From the NCBI RefSeq assembly GCF_002844235.1, contig NZ_PGTS01000004.1, positions 372,001-436,000 of the forward strand: a stretch of 64,000 nt of DNA. Reading direction: 5' to 3'. This DNA comes from Thalassospira povalilytica. Its GTDB lineage: Bacteria; Pseudomonadota; Alphaproteobacteria; Rhodospirillales; Thalassospiraceae. Every line of letters starts with the position of its first letter. Position 1 is the stretch's first letter. Both the position numbers and the translations under genes were made by a program. Below the pieces are notes generated by a model. That model had not been told where the DNA came from. It did no database searches and was given only the letters and a program-made list of their open reading frames with translations. Below are positions 36,814 to 46,633 of this stretch, in pieces.

Positions 36814-38346
36814 TTACGCGAAGGTTTTCGCGAACTTGTCGAGGAACGCTTTAAGCTTGGTTTCGCTGTCTTCCGACAGAACCTTCTCGGTGCGGATCGC
36901 ATCGAGGATATCAGCACCAGCGGAACGAATTTCCGACAGGAACTGGTCTTCGAAAGCGCGAACTTTGTTCACTGCGATACCGTCGAGATAACCTTTAACA
37001 CCAGCATAGATCACGACGACCTGCTCTTCGACCTTGAGCGGCGAGTACTGCGGCTGCTTGAGCAGCTCGGTCAGACGTGCGCCACGGGCCAGAAGTTTCT
37101 GGGTTGCCGGATCAAGATCCGATGCGAACTGTGCGAATGCTTCCATCTCACGATACTGAGCGAGTTCCAGCTTGATCGAGCCGGCAACCTGCTTCATCGC
37201 TTTGATCTGTGCGGACGAACCAACACGCGAAACCGACAGACCAACGTTCACAGCCGGGCGTACGCCTTTGTAGAACAGGTCGGTTTCAAGGAAGATCTGA
37301 CCGTCGGTGATCGAGATCACGTTGGTCGGAATAAACGCCGAAACGTCGTTACCCTGGGTTTCAATGACCGGAAGTGCGGTCAGCGAGCCAGCGCCGTTTT
37401 CGTCATTCATCTTCGCAGCACGTTCCAGCAGACGGGAGTGCAGATAGAAGACGTCACCCGGGAATGCTTCACGTCCCGGCGGACGGCGAAGCAGAAGCGA
37501 CATCTGACGATATGCAACTGCCTGCTTGGACAGATCATCATAGAAGATGGTTGCGTGCATGCCATTGTCACGGAAGTACTCGCCCATTGCGCAAGCAACG
37601 AACGGTGCCAGGAACTGCATCGGCGCCGGGTCGGACGCGGTAGCTGCAACGACAATGGTGTTTTCCATTGCGCCGCGCTCTTCGAGGACCTTGACAACCT
37701 GTGCAACGGTCGAACGTTTCTGACCAACTGCAACATAGATGGAGAACATCTTGTCGCTGTCGGATTTCGCTGCATCGTTCACCGGCTTCTGGTTCAGAAT
37801 GGTGTCAACGATGATGGCGGTTTTACCGGTCTGACGGTCACCAATGATCAGCTCACGCTGGCCACGGCCGATCGGGATCAGGGAGTCAATCGACTTGATA
37901 CCGGTCTGTACCGGCTCGTGAACCGATTTACGCGGGATGATGCCCGGTGCTTTGACGTCGGCAAGGCGACGTTCTTTGGTTCCCAGATCGCCTTTACCGT
38001 CGATCGGGTTACCCAGTGCGTCAACGACGCGGCCGAGAAGTTCTTTACCAACCGGAACGTCAACGATGGCGCCAGTACGTTTAACCTGGTCACCTTCCTT
38101 GATCGAACGGTCAGAACCGAAGATCACGACACCAACGTTGTCTTCTTCGAGGTTAAGGGCCATGCCCTTAATGCCACCCGGGAAGTCAACGAGTTCACCA
38201 GCCTGAACGTTGTCCAGACCGTAAACACGGGCAATACCATCACCGACGGACAGAACCTGACCGACTTCGGCAACTTCGGCTTCAGCGCCAAAATTGGCAA
38301 TCTGATCCTTGAGAATAGCGGAGATTTCCGCGGCGCGGATTTCCAT
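36814..38346 (-). CDS. atpA: ATP synthase F1 alpha subunit
   Basis: 510 residues starting [21 protein letters not shown]-loop [20 protein letters not shown], and [17 protein letters not shown] near the C-terminal third. The A of its ATG is the last base of the atpH stop (TGATG at 38348-38344), so translation is coupled. Non-catalytic nucleotide-binding subunit. Confidence 0.97.
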   Translation of the reverse strand: MEIRAAEISAILKDQIANFGAEAEVAEVGQVLSVGDGIARVYGLDNVQAGELVDFPGGIKGMALNLEEDNVGVVIFGSDRSIKEGDQVKRTGAIVDVPVGKELLGRVVDALGNPIDGKGDLGTKERRLADVKAPGIIPRKSVHEPVQTGIKSIDSLIPIGRGQRELIIGDRQTGKTAIIVDTILNQKPVNDAAKSDSDKMFSIYVAVGQKRSTVAQVVKVLEERGAMENTIVVAATASDPAPMQFLAPFVACAMGEYFRDNGMHATIFYDDLSKQAVAYRQMSLLLRRPPGREAFPGDVFYLHSRLLERAAKMNDENGAGSLTALPVIETQGNDVSAFIPTNVISITDGQIFLETDLFYKGVRPAVNVGLSVSRVGSSAQIKAMKQVAGSIKLELAQYREMEAFAQFASDLDPATQKLLARGARLTELLKQPQYSPLKVEEQVVVIYAGVKGYLDGIAVNKVRAFEDQFLSEIRSAGADILDAIRTEKVLSEDSETKLKAFLDKFAKTFA

Positions 38347-38903
38347 CACGCAACCCCTTTCATAGCGAGCTCGAGCTTCTGCAGTTTGGTACGAAGCGAG
38401 GCATCAAAAACCCGGGAACCGACCTTGACGACAAGACCGCCAAGAACCGCCGGATCAACTTTAAGGTCCACTTTGACAGTGGCGCCGACAACTTCTTTGA
38501 GAGCGCCGGTAACGGCTTCGATTTGCTCTTTTTTCAACTCGGATGCCGAGGTGACCTGTGCGGTTACTTCGCCATTGTGAGCTGAGAGCATGGAAAGGTA
38601 GGAATCGATAACACCCGGCAGGGCAAACAGACGACGCTTCTGAGACAGAAGTCCTACGGTCTTCTTGGTCAACTCGGAAACGCCAAGCTTGTCCAGAAGA
38701 GCCGCCATCGCCTTGGCCTGCACGTCCCGGGAAATCACGGGACTGCGGAGTACATTCCGGAGGTCATCGCTGTTTGCGATGGCCTGGTCGAGCAATTCAA
38801 GATCGCCTTTCACAACATCAAGCTGCTTGGCCGAATTGGCCAAGTCAAAAAGTGCAGTGGCATAGCGCCCTTGGAGCCCGGTCGCGGCAGTATTTTGGGA
38901 CAC
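38346..38903 (-). CDS. atpH: ATP synthase F1 delta subunit
   Basis: 185 residues, GTG start (GTGTCCCAAAAT) with GAGG about ten bases upstream. Peripheral stalk subunit joining F1 to the b subunits; [20 protein letters not shown] and the C-terminal [20 protein letters not shown] are family features. First gene of the operon. The F0 genes (atpIBEF) are not here, the usual split in alphaproteobacteria. Confidence 0.96.
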   Translation of the reverse strand: MSQNTAATGLQGRYATALFDLANSAKQLDVVKGDLELLDQAIANSDDLRNVLRSPVISRDVQAKAMAALLDKLGVSELTKKTVGLLSQKRRLFALPGVIDSYLSMLSAHNGEVTAQVTSASELKKEQIEAVTGALKEVVGATVKVDLKVDPAVLGGLVVKVGSRVFDASLRTKLQKLELAMKGVA

Positions 38904-38950
38904 CGGTGAAAGCCCTCAATTCTGGTTATGAGAACGACTCGGATACGTAT

Positions 38951-38985
38951 AAAAAAATGGTCTCCCGAAAGGGTCTCCTTCCGGG
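38951..38985 (-). terminator. Terminator-like hairpin in the atp leader
   Basis: On the minus strand CCCGGAAGG (38985-38977) pairs with CCTTTCGGG (38972-38964), eight of nine base pairs, loop AGAC, and a run of seven T follows at 38957-38951. It lies 48 bp upstream of the atpH start, so it could attenuate the atp operon or end an upstream short transcript. Confidence 0.55.
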
Positions 38986-39085
38986 AAGCGAGCGTTTGGT
39001 ATCACATGTCCATGGCGTGGGCAACCCCCGCGCAAGCGCATTTGGACGCTCTTTTTCATTCTTTGGCAAAGAAGGCCCGAAACAC

Positions 39086-39107
39086 CGCGAAAACACCCGT
39101 TTTTGCG
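39086..39107. other. Second hairpin in the atp leader
   Basis: CGCGAAAAC (39086-39094) and GTTTTTGCG (39099-39107) pair with one G-T step around ACCC. No T-run on either side. Role unknown. Confidence 0.35.
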
Positions 39108-39409
39108 GGGGATGTACGACTATTTTATAACGTGCCCTTATCAACCAAACGGCACTTTGGGTATTCGATCACGCTATTTTCGCGACGAATCCCCCGATTT
39201 GGACGAACATTCTTTTTGGCCGACCTGCTCAAAACAGATCAAAGCCCGGCAAAAGTGTAACCGAGTTCACACCTGAGATACCCGGCGCACGGCCATGAAC
39301 CGATAAACTTCGCCCCGATATCCTGCACTTAAATTAGGTGTTGGCATTCCGCTTATATATAAAGACAGGCGTGCCCGGGACATCATGTCAGGGCACCGCT
39401 TGTCACGCA

Positions 39410-39733
39410 TCAGATATGAGAACCGGTACCGTCGCCTTTTGACTGCCAGTTTCGCGACCGGTTGATGGCCATCTTTGCATCGCATTGCGCGCCGAGTTCC
39501 AGGCCGAACTGATCCATCAGCCGATATAGCAATATCATCACGTCGGCGGCCTCTTTGCCGATTTCGGACAGATCACGCTGATCAATGGCATCACCAAGTT
39601 CATGCATTTCGAGCATGGCGCGATCCCAAAGTGCTTTCGGATCGGTCACCGGACCAAAGGTTTCTTCCGCCCATGCACAGATTGATTGTTGGCTTTCGGT
39701 CCGTGCATTATTGTTTTCGCAATGCTTTTTCAC
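39410..39733 (-). CDS. MazG-like NTP pyrophosphohydrolase family protein
   Basis: 107 residues with a GTG start (AGAGA upstream). The all-alpha NTP-PPase signature is visible: ...AMLEMHELGDAIDQRD... then IGKEAADVMILLYRLMDQFG, giving the acidic ExxE/D and ExxD residues that bind magnesium. Such proteins cleave non-standard nucleoside triphosphates to monophosphates. The closest group by eye is the dATP/dUTP pyrophosphohydrolase-like domain; substrate not determinable. Independent gene. Confidence 0.75.
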   Translation of the reverse strand: MKKHCENNNARTESQQSICAWAEETFGPVTDPKALWDRAMLEMHELGDAIDQRDLSEIGKEAADVMILLYRLMDQFGLELGAQCDAKMAINRSRNWQSKGDGTGSHI

Positions 39734-39793
39734 TTTAAATCTCTGTCTATATCAAGTTGCACCGGTTCCCGCCGCCCACAACGGACGACAGAA

Positions 39794-40627
39794 ATGAGAA
39801 AACCGATCGACACACGCCATGAAACAAATGCCATCTTCAAGATGGCAGCTGTTTGCCTGACCCTGTGTGTCTTGGTGTTTTCATACAGCACCGCCCAGGC
39901 ACGAACACTGATTATCGAATGTCTGAGCGAACCGCCCCTTAAATGGTGGTCCAATGACAAGGCGCTTGGCATCGATGTCGATATCATGACCGAAGTTCTG
40001 CGCGAAATGGGGATCACGGATTACACATTCCGCTTTGTCGATACCGGTCGACGGTTGCTTCATAATGCCGAACAGGGGCAATCCGATATTGTGCTGACCC
40101 TGTCGCTGAATGATGAACGCGAACGCTTTCTGACCTATCCAGAAGAAGCCCACCTGCTGCTTGACTGGCGTTTTGCCATTCGCAAGGAAGACAGCAACCA
40201 TATCCGGTTTTCCGATTTTTCCGATCTGTCCAATGTCCGGATCGGGGCTGCTGCCGGCTATTCCTATACACAGGCATTCTGGGAATCCGGACTGGATATC
40301 GAAACGGTTGCCCGCAACGATCTTTTGATTCCGATGCTGTTGCAGGAACGCTTTGACGCCGTACCGGTCAATTATCTGAGCACTGTTTTTGAAACCATCC
40401 AAAGCGGTGAACGCAGCAAGATTGCCTTTTTGTATCCACCGCTGCGCCGGGCGGCCTATTACAATCCGTTTTCCAAGGCATCGGATTACCCTGACAAACA
40501 GGTTTTCCTGGACCGCTATGACGAAATCATCCGTGAAATGCGCGATGACGGGCGGCTTTTGGCAATTTTTGAACGCTACCTTGGCCCGGATGGGCTGGAT
40601 TGGTGGCAGTCACAATATTCCCAATAA
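39794..40627 (+). CDS. Periplasmic binding protein, amino acid (SBP_bac_3) type
   Basis: 277 residues from ATG 39794; ATG 39842 is an alternative start. A long N-terminus leads to a signal peptide (AAVCLTLCVLVFSYSTAQA, cleavage after AQA). Then the two-lobed extracellular solute-binding domain (PPLKWWSNDKALGIDVDIMT; GAAAGYSYTQAFWESGLDIE). No permease or ATPase gene adjoins, so it may feed a distant transporter or act as a sensor-type binding protein, as many orphan members do. Confidence 0.85.
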   Translation: MRKPIDTRHETNAIFKMAAVCLTLCVLVFSYSTAQARTLIIECLSEPPLKWWSNDKALGIDVDIMTEVLREMGITDYTFRFVDTGRRLLHNAEQGQSDIVLTLSLNDERERFLTYPEEAHLLLDWRFAIRKEDSNHIRFSDFSDLSNVRIGAAAGYSYTQAFWESGLDIETVARNDLLIPMLLQERFDAVPVNYLSTVFETIQSGERSKIAFLYPPLRRAAYYNPFSKASDYPDKQVFLDRYDEIIREMRDDGRLLAIFERYLGPDGLDWWQSQYSQ

Positions 40628-40644
40628 ACCGAACCTGATCATTT

Positions 40645-42876
40645 TTACATGAAGCTATACGGGTCGATATCGACCTGCACTCGCACACTGCCCGGTGTTT
40701 TGACCTTTGATAGCCAGTCATGAATAAGCGCCTGCATCTTCACCCCTTTATCCGCACGGATCAGGAAACGACGGCGATAGCGCCCGCGTAACAGCGATAG
40801 CGGTGCTGGTGCCGGTCCCAAAATCATCAGGCCATCCCCACGCGGCGCAGCCCGGCCGATCCGCCATGCGGCTTCGTCGACTTCGTTTTCCTTTTTGCCG
40901 CTGATGATAAGGGCGGCAAGTCGCCCATGCGGGGGCATGCCATGGGTCATGCGCTGGGACAGTTCGACCTCGTTAAAGGCATTGCGATCACCAGCAGCAA
41001 TCGCCTTGATCACCCGGTTGGCCGGATCGGCTGTTTGCAAAATGACCGTGCCCGGTCGATCACCACGCCCGGCACGCCCGGCGACCTGGGTCAGCAATTG
41101 ATAGCTGCGCTCAGCCGCCCGCAAATCCCCGCCCGCCAGACCAAGATCTGCATCGACAACCCCGACCAGGGTCAGCATCGGAAAGTGATACCCTTTGGCA
41201 AGGATCTGGGTCCCGATCAAAAGATCGACTTCATGATTGTGAACCCGCTTGACCAGTTCGGCGGCGGCCTTTGGCCCCATGATATTATCGGATGTCGCGA
41301 CCTCGACCCGGATATCGGGAAAGGTTTCGACCGCTTCTTCAAACAGGCGCTCCACCCCCGGACCGCACGGCGCCAATTTGCCCTCGGCCCCGCATTCCGG
41401 ACAGGTATCAGGGGCCTTGGCCTGATAACCGCAATGATGGCATTGCAGCTTTCCCCAGGCACGATGTTCAACCAGCCATGCCGTACAGTTCGGGCACTGG
41501 AACCGATGCCCGCAGGCCCGGCACAGGGTCAATGGCGCATAACCCCGCCTGTTCAGGAACAGCATCGCCTGTTCCCCGCTGGCAAAGGTTTCGACCAGCC
41601 GCTTTTTCAGCGTCGGCGTGATCCAGCGATTGCGTTCGGGTTTGTCCGAACGGATATCGATGATTTCGACACTGGGCAAAACCGCCGCCCCGTGACGACT
41701 ACCAAGCTCGACACGCTGATAGCGGCCGGCTTCGACATTGGCCAAAGTTTCAAGCGACGGCGTCGCCGATGCCAGCACCACCGGAATATTGCCAAGATGG
41801 GCCCGCGCCACAGCCATGTCGCGCGCGTGATAAATCACGCCGTCTTCCTGTTTGAAGGCATGTTCATGTTCCTCATCAACCACAATCAGACCAAGATCGT
41901 GATAGGGAAGGAACAAGGCCGACCTGGCGCCCACCACAAGTTTTGCCGATCCGTCTGCCACCGCCCGCCAGGTATCGCGACGCCGCGCCTGCCCGACTTC
42001 AGAATGCCACAGGGCCGGGTTCACACCGAACCGGTCGCGAAAACGTTGCAACCACTGAGCCGAAAGGGCGATTTCGGGCAACAGGACCACCACCTGCTTG
42101 CCTTGGGCAAGGGCGGCACGGATCGGTTCAAAATAGACCTCGGTCTTGCCTGATCCGGTGATGCCATCAAGAAGGGTACAGGAAAACCCGCCACGTTCGA
42201 CCTGTGCACACAGGGCATCTGCCGCCGCTGTCTGTTCATCCGAAAGATCGGGCCGCGGGATTTCAAGATCCGGCAGATCAAACGGCGAAGGCGGGGTCAC
42301 CATCAAGCGTTGCACGGCACCTGCTTCGACCAGCCCCTTGACCACACTGGCCCCGGCACCGGTTTCGCGCAGGATATCGCCTTGCTCCATGGGGGGATGA
42401 TCGGCAAGAAACGCCAGAACGCGTTTGCGCGGCGGTGTCATACGCAGCGACGCCGCATCAAAATCCGCATTGAGCGTGAATCTGAAAATCGGTTTGGGGG
42501 CTTCAAGGGCGTCAGGCACACTCATTGCCATGCGCAAAACCGCCCCTTGCGGGGCCATGGTATAGGCCGACACCCAGTCAACGAACCGGCGCGTTACATC
42601 GGCCATCGGTTCGGTCGGGAGAACGCCGTAAATTTCACGCAGTTTGGACGACTCGACATCGCCCTTGGCCGGTCCCCAGACAACACCACGCTGGTTTTGG
42701 CGCCCCAGCGGAATTTCGACAAAGTCGCCGGGTGCCACAGAAATGCCTTCCGGCACCAGATAATCATACGGCCCCGCCAAAGGCAGCGGCGGCAACACAG
42801 AAATCGTCTGTGCGGTTACCTGAAAGGCCGGATCATCAGCAAACAGATTTCCAGATGTGGCCTTTGCGGCACTCAT
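40645..42876 (-). CDS. priA: Primosomal replication protein N' (PriA helicase)
   Basis: 743 residues, normal length. 3'-5' helicase that restarts stalled replication forks. Walker A LLDGITGSGKTEVYFEPI, DEEH box VVDEEHEHAFKQEDG, and the zinc-binding cysteines in LCRACGHRFQCPNC, LQCHHCGY, CPECG. The N-terminal 3'-DNA-binding domain begins near LPLAGPYDYLVPEG. Convergent with the binding-protein gene with 17 bp between stops. Confidence 0.96.
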   Translation of the reverse strand: MSAAKATSGNLFADDPAFQVTAQTISVLPPLPLAGPYDYLVPEGISVAPGDFVEIPLGRQNQRGVVWGPAKGDVESSKLREIYGVLPTEPMADVTRRFVDWVSAYTMAPQGAVLRMAMSVPDALEAPKPIFRFTLNADFDAASLRMTPPRKRVLAFLADHPPMEQGDILRETGAGASVVKGLVEAGAVQRLMVTPPSPFDLPDLEIPRPDLSDEQTAAADALCAQVERGGFSCTLLDGITGSGKTEVYFEPIRAALAQGKQVVVLLPEIALSAQWLQRFRDRFGVNPALWHSEVGQARRRDTWRAVADGSAKLVVGARSALFLPYHDLGLIVVDEEHEHAFKQEDGVIYHARDMAVARAHLGNIPVVLASATPSLETLANVEAGRYQRVELGSRHGAAVLPSVEIIDIRSDKPERNRWITPTLKKRLVETFASGEQAMLFLNRRGYAPLTLCRACGHRFQCPNCTAWLVEHRAWGKLQCHHCGYQAKAPDTCPECGAEGKLAPCGPGVERLFEEAVETFPDIRVEVATSDNIMGPKAAAELVKRVHNHEVDLLIGTQILAKGYHFPMLTLVGVVDADLGLAGGDLRAAERSYQLLTQVAGRAGRGDRPGTVILQTADPANRVIKAIAAGDRNAFNEVELSQRMTHGMPPHGRLAALIISGKKENEVDEAAWRIGRAAPRGDGLMILGPAPAPLSLLRGRYRRRFLIRADKGVKMQALIHDWLSKVKTPGSVRVQVDIDPYSFM

Positions 42877-43049
42877 ATATTATAAACCCCGTGAGATTGC
42901 CTGTAGCGCCGAACCTGATTTGCGGGTTCCGGGCCGTCAGGCAAAGACGTAAACGGTCCCACAGCCATGGGTTTGGTCCCGTCATCAGATGGCTCTGACC
43001 CTAGCAGCTAACCGCATCATTGAACAACAGGTCCTAAACAGGAAATCCA

Positions 43050-43706
43050 ATGAAGTTTTTCATCGATACCGCTGACATCGACGCAATCCGCGAACTCGCC
43101 ATGTCCGGCCTCGTGGACGGTGTCACCACCAACCCGTCGCTGGTAGCAAAAACAGGCCGACCGTTTCTCGAACTGATCAAGGAAATTTGTGACGTTGTCG
43201 ACGGCCCGGTCAGCGCAGAAGTTGCAGCGACCGACTACGACACCATGGTTGCCGAAGGCCGCAAACTGGCGAAAATTGCCGACAATGTTGTCGTCAAGCT
43301 GCCGCTGACGGCTGATGGCCTCAAAGCTTGCCGTACCTTCACGGACGAAGGCATCCAGACCAACGTTACCCTTTGCTTCTCGGTTGGTCAGGCGATCCTG
43401 GCTGCCAAAGCTGGCGCGACCTATGTGTCGCCGTTCGTTGGCCGTCTTGATGACATCTCGTCTGATGGCATGCAGCTGATTGCTGACATCTGTGAAGTTT
43501 ACAACAACTACCCGAACTGGACGACCGAGGTTCTGGTTGCTTCGGCCCGTGGCCCGCAGCACGTTGTCGACTCGGCACGCCTTGGTGCGGATGTTGTCAC
43601 CATCCCGCCGCAGGTTCTTGGCCAGCTGACCAAACACCCGCTGACCGACAAGGGGCTTGAGACCTTCCTGGCGGATTGGGAAAAAACCGGCCAGTCGATC
43701 CTTTAA
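43050..43706 (+). CDS. tal: Transaldolase / fructose-6-phosphate aldolase family
   Basis: 218 residues, the short transaldolase (TalC/FSA) type. [20 protein letters not shown] and [11 protein letters not shown] open the barrel; the Schiff-base lysine is K83 in NVVVKLPLT. Acts in the pentose phosphate pathway, or as fructose-6-phosphate aldolase; annotated members in alphaproteobacteria are mostly transaldolases. AGGAAA lies six bases before the start. Two terminators follow. Confidence 0.92.
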   Translation: MKFFIDTADIDAIRELAMSGLVDGVTTNPSLVAKTGRPFLELIKEICDVVDGPVSAEVAATDYDTMVAEGRKLAKIADNVVVKLPLTADGLKACRTFTDEGIQTNVTLCFSVGQAILAAKAGATYVSPFVGRLDDISSDGMQLIADICEVYNNYPNWTTEVLVASARGPQHVVDSARLGADVVTIPPQVLGQLTKHPLTDKGLETFLADWEKTGQSIL

Positions 43707-43732
43707 GTCGTCCCGCAATCCGGCACGACAGA

Positions 43733-43806
43733 TAAAAACCGCGCGTCCGCCGGTTTTTAACATGCATTTAACCCGGCTGCCCGCATTGTGGCAGCCGGGT
43801 TTTTTA
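43733..43806 (+). terminator. Two tandem terminators after the transaldolase gene
   Basis: First: TAAAAACCG (43733-43741) with CGGTTTTTA (43751-43759). Second, stronger: AACCCGGCTGCC (43770-43781) with GGCAGCCGGGTT (43790-43801), then TTTTA. Only 10 bp separate them. Confidence 0.88.
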
Positions 43807-43831
43807 TTTCTAATTTTTCAAGCCGGAACCG

Positions 43832-44521
43832 ATGGAAAAGACAGCTTTGCGCGCCGACGATGTCGTCAACTACCTTGCCGAGAATCCTGATTTCTTTACG
43901 ACGCGTCCGGACTTGCTTGAAAGTCTTGAATTGCCGGTGCGCGAGCTGGGCAATGGCGTTGCCGACATGCAGCAATATGTCGTGGCGCGCCTGCGCGATG
44001 AACGCGAAAAGCTGCGCGGTGCAACCAGCGAACTGATCAATATTTCCAAATCCAATCTTGAAACCCAAAGCCGCATTCACCGGGCAGTTCTGGCATTGCT
44101 GAATGCGCGCGGTTTTGAAACCTTTGTCGAAGCACTTCAGGACCTTGTGCCCGAACTGCTTGATCTTGACGCGATTGCGCTGTGCTTTGAAGAATGCGAC
44201 GAGGCCCCGGTGCCAAGCTGTGGCGGCCGTGTCCGGCGCCTCGTTGTTGGTGCTGTTGATCAGGTTCTTGGCGAAGAACAGGATGTCTGGCTGTTGCCGG
44301 ATGATGCCGGGGATGAGGCGATCTTTGGTCCGCGGGCCGAGGAAATCCGGTCAGCAGCAATCGTCCGCCTTGCACCATTTTATGGCGATCCGGTCGGTAT
44401 CGTTGCCTTTGGCGTCAAGGAACCGGGATATTTCAGCCCGGCCCAGGCCAATGATCTGATCATGTTCCTGGCATCCGTGATCGAGTTCGGGGTACGCAGA
44501 TGGCTGACCCAAACGGTCTGA
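43832..44521 (+). CDS. DUF484 family protein
   Basis: 229 residues. DUF484 proteins have a short N-terminal helix pair (DDVVNYLAENPDFFTTRPDL) and a GAF-like domain; function is unknown. The gene usually lies directly upstream of xerC, as here, with a 22-bp overlap that implies coupled translation. Confidence 0.9.
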   Translation: MEKTALRADDVVNYLAENPDFFTTRPDLLESLELPVRELGNGVADMQQYVVARLRDEREKLRGATSELINISKSNLETQSRIHRAVLALLNARGFETFVEALQDLVPELLDLDAIALCFEECDEAPVPSCGGRVRRLVVGAVDQVLGEEQDVWLLPDDAGDEAIFGPRAEEIRSAAIVRLAPFYGDPVGIVAFGVKEPGYFSPAQANDLIMFLASVIEFGVRRWLTQTV

Positions 44522-45453
44522 TCGCCCTTAAACTGCCCGACGACCTGCGCGAAGCCATTGCCGACTGGCGGGGGTGGCTTTGCGATGAAAAACGCGCATC
44601 CGATCACACTACGGATAACTATCAGGCCGACCTTTATGCCTTTTTGGGGTTTGTCACCGACCATCTTGGCGCGGTCCCTGATCTGAAAGATTTGCTGCGT
44701 CTGAACCCGCGCGATTTTCGAAGCTGGCTGGCCCGGCGCAGCATGGATGGCATGGCCAAAACATCAACGGCGCGTGCGCTGTCATCGCTGCGCAATTTTT
44801 ACCGTTTTCTCGAACGGTCAGGGCGCGGGCAAAATGCCGCCGTGCAATCCATCCGCAACCCGCGCCTTCCGCAATCCACACCCAAACCGCTGACACCCGA
44901 TGATGCGATGGCGGTGCTTGAAAATGCCGATGCCTGGCAGGATGAGCCATGGCTTGGGAAACGCAATCTGGCATTATTCACCCTGCTTTATGGATGCGGG
45001 TTACGTATTTCCGAAGCACTGGACCTGAACGCCAATCAACGCCCGACCGGGGATTCGATGGTGATCACCGGCAAAGGCAACAAACAGCGCCTTGTCCCGG
45101 TCTTGCAGATTGTGCGTGATGCCATCGATGATTATATCCGCGCCTGCCCGTTTGCCCCGGACGGGGATGAGCCGCTTTTTGTCGGCGCGCGCGGCAAACG
45201 ACTGGTCGCACAGGTCGCCCAACGTGAAATGCGCAAGGTCCGCGAACTTTTGAACCTGCCCGATACGGCGACCCCGCATGCGCTGCGCCATTCCTTTGCT
45301 ACCCATCTTCTGGCCGGTGGCGGGGATTTGCGCACCATTCAGGATTTGCTCGGCCATGCGTCGCTTTCGACCACCCAGCGCTATACCGCGGTCGATACCG
45401 AACAGTTGATGGCGGTCTATAACGGCACCCATCCCCGGGCGCGGCAGCGATAA
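44500..45453 (+). CDS. xerC: Tyrosine recombinase XerC
   Basis: 317 residues. N-terminal SAM-like DNA-binding domain, then the catalytic domain with Arg in LLYGCGLRISEALDL, HxxR in HALRHSFATHLL, His in LLGHASLSTTQRY and the nucleophile Tyr in QRYTAVD. Resolves chromosome dimers at dif with XerD. Identity as XerC rather than XerD or a mobile integrase rests on DUF484 upstream. Confidence 0.93.
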   Translation: MADPNGLIALKLPDDLREAIADWRGWLCDEKRASDHTTDNYQADLYAFLGFVTDHLGAVPDLKDLLRLNPRDFRSWLARRSMDGMAKTSTARALSSLRNFYRFLERSGRGQNAAVQSIRNPRLPQSTPKPLTPDDAMAVLENADAWQDEPWLGKRNLALFTLLYGCGLRISEALDLNANQRPTGDSMVITGKGNKQRLVPVLQIVRDAIDDYIRACPFAPDGDEPLFVGARGKRLVAQVAQREMRKVRELLNLPDTATPHALRHSFATHLLAGGGDLRTIQDLLGHASLSTTQRYTAVDTEQLMAVYNGTHPRARQR

Positions 45454-45534
45454 ACCATCATTCCGGAAATTTGGCGGAAACGATCCGGGTTTCCAAGCGT
45501 TGGCACTGTATCATTCACCCAACGGGAGACCGCC

Positions 45535-45828
45535 ATGAAACTGTTTCGCTCACGCCGTTTTGACGCCAGCCCGAAGCACCGCCAGGTCTATAGCGCCTAT
45601 GAGATTGCCTATTCGACAGTCGATCTGCTTGCTGCGGTGTTGTTCATCATCGGCAGTGTGCTGTTTCTTGATAAGGCCACGATGCATGTCGGGACGTGGC
45701 TGTTTATCATCGGCTCGGTCCTTTTCGCGGCACGCCCGGCTGTAAGGCTGGCGCGCGAACTGCATCTTTCGGGACTTGGCGATGGCAAGACCGACCATCA
45801 GCATGCCGATCAGTCCGCACAAAGCTGA
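45535..45828 (+). CDS. YrhK-domain small membrane protein
   Basis: 97 residues with two predicted membrane helices (YSTVDLLAAVLFIIGSVLFL and VGTWLFIIGSVLFAARPAV), each ending in a similar FIIGSVLF motif. This matches the YrhK-like domain, function unknown. GGGAGA lies before the start. The histidine-rich tail (KTDHQHADQSAQS) is cytoplasmic or periplasmic depending on topology. Confidence 0.8.
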   Translation: MKLFRSRRFDASPKHRQVYSAYEIAYSTVDLLAAVLFIIGSVLFLDKATMHVGTWLFIIGSVLFAARPAVRLARELHLSGLGDGKTDHQHADQSAQS

Positions 45829-45932
45829 GCTCTGCTTTGGCCTTAGCGCGCATTTTGCAAAATTTCGTTTCCACCGGCTTGCAGTTCCCCCTTACACTGC
45901 CCGCAAACAATTGATTCGACCGGAGGAAAATC

Positions 45933-46538
45933 ATGATTCTGCGCTCCAGTGGCCCGTCGCCGTTTGGCCGGAAAGTCAAAATGGTTGCCAAGATTCTTGG
46001 CATCTATGACCGTTTGACCATCGAGATGTCCAACACCAATGATCCGCAAGACACATTGCGCCAGCAGAACCCGCTGGGCAAAATCCCGATCCTGATTCTG
46101 GATGACGGTCGCAAGATTTTTGATAGCCGCGTGATTTGCGAATATCTTGATGCGCAGGTCGATGGCATCACCCTGCATCCGACCGAAAGCGACGCCCGGT
46201 GGGAAGCATTAACGCTTCAGGCGCTTGGCGATGGCATTGTCGATGCCGCGATCCTTCAGGTTTATGAAAACCGCATGCGCCCCGAAGACAAGCGCCATGA
46301 AGACTGGCTGTCCTATCAGGCAGACAAGGTCAAACGATCACTTGATCAGCTGGCCCAGACCCCGCCATCGCTTGAAGGCGATCTTACGATCGGGCATGTC
46401 GCGATTGCCTGTGCACTCGGTTATCTTGATTTGCGCTTTGAGGGCAAATGGCGCGCGAGCTATCCTGCGCTTGTGGCCTGGCTTGATGCCTTCCGGGCGC
46501 GTGTCCCGGCCTTTGACGCGACCAAGTTCGAAGGTTGA
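45933..46538 (+). CDS. Glutathione S-transferase family protein
   Basis: 201 residues. Thioredoxin-like N-domain MILRSSGPSPFGRKVKMVAK, the cis-Pro region NPLGKIPILIL and DSRVICEYLD, then an all-helical C-domain. Ser in SPFGRKV is the probable catalytic residue where other GSTs have Ser/Cys/Tyr. CGGAGGAAA lies just before the start. Substrate unknown. Confidence 0.9.
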   Translation: MILRSSGPSPFGRKVKMVAKILGIYDRLTIEMSNTNDPQDTLRQQNPLGKIPILILDDGRKIFDSRVICEYLDAQVDGITLHPTESDARWEALTLQALGDGIVDAAILQVYENRMRPEDKRHEDWLSYQADKVKRSLDQLAQTPPSLEGDLTIGHVAIACALGYLDLRFEGKWRASYPALVAWLDAFRARVPAFDATKFEG

Positions 46539-46550
46539 TCTATTTATCGG

Positions 46551-46576
46551 CCCCGCCCACGGCATGATTGGCGGGG
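46551..46576 (+). terminator. Hairpin after the GST gene
   Basis: CCCCGCC (46551-46557) with GGCGGGG (46570-46576), 12 bp after the GST stop. No T-run, so a weak or Rho-assisted terminator. Confidence 0.4.
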
Positions 46577-46633
46577 TCGCAAATGCCCAAACAATAACGA
46601 CCCGATTTCCCAAAACCCGGAGCCTCACCCGTT

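Larger units (their letters stand above)
38904..39409. other. Long structured leader region upstream of atpH
   Basis: 506 bp without a credible gene between atpH and the MazG-like gene, both leftward. It should hold the atp promoter; TATAAAAT on the minus strand near 39130-39123 is a possible -10, with no good -35. Two hairpins are listed separately. Frames of up to 72 codons cross it, without Shine-Dalgarno or recognisable product. Confidence 0.4.

Noticed and set aside
44500-45453. Tyrosine recombinase read as phage or element integrase
   Set aside because: DUF484-xerC order is a housekeeping arrangement; no attachment repeats, phage genes or tRNA nearby.
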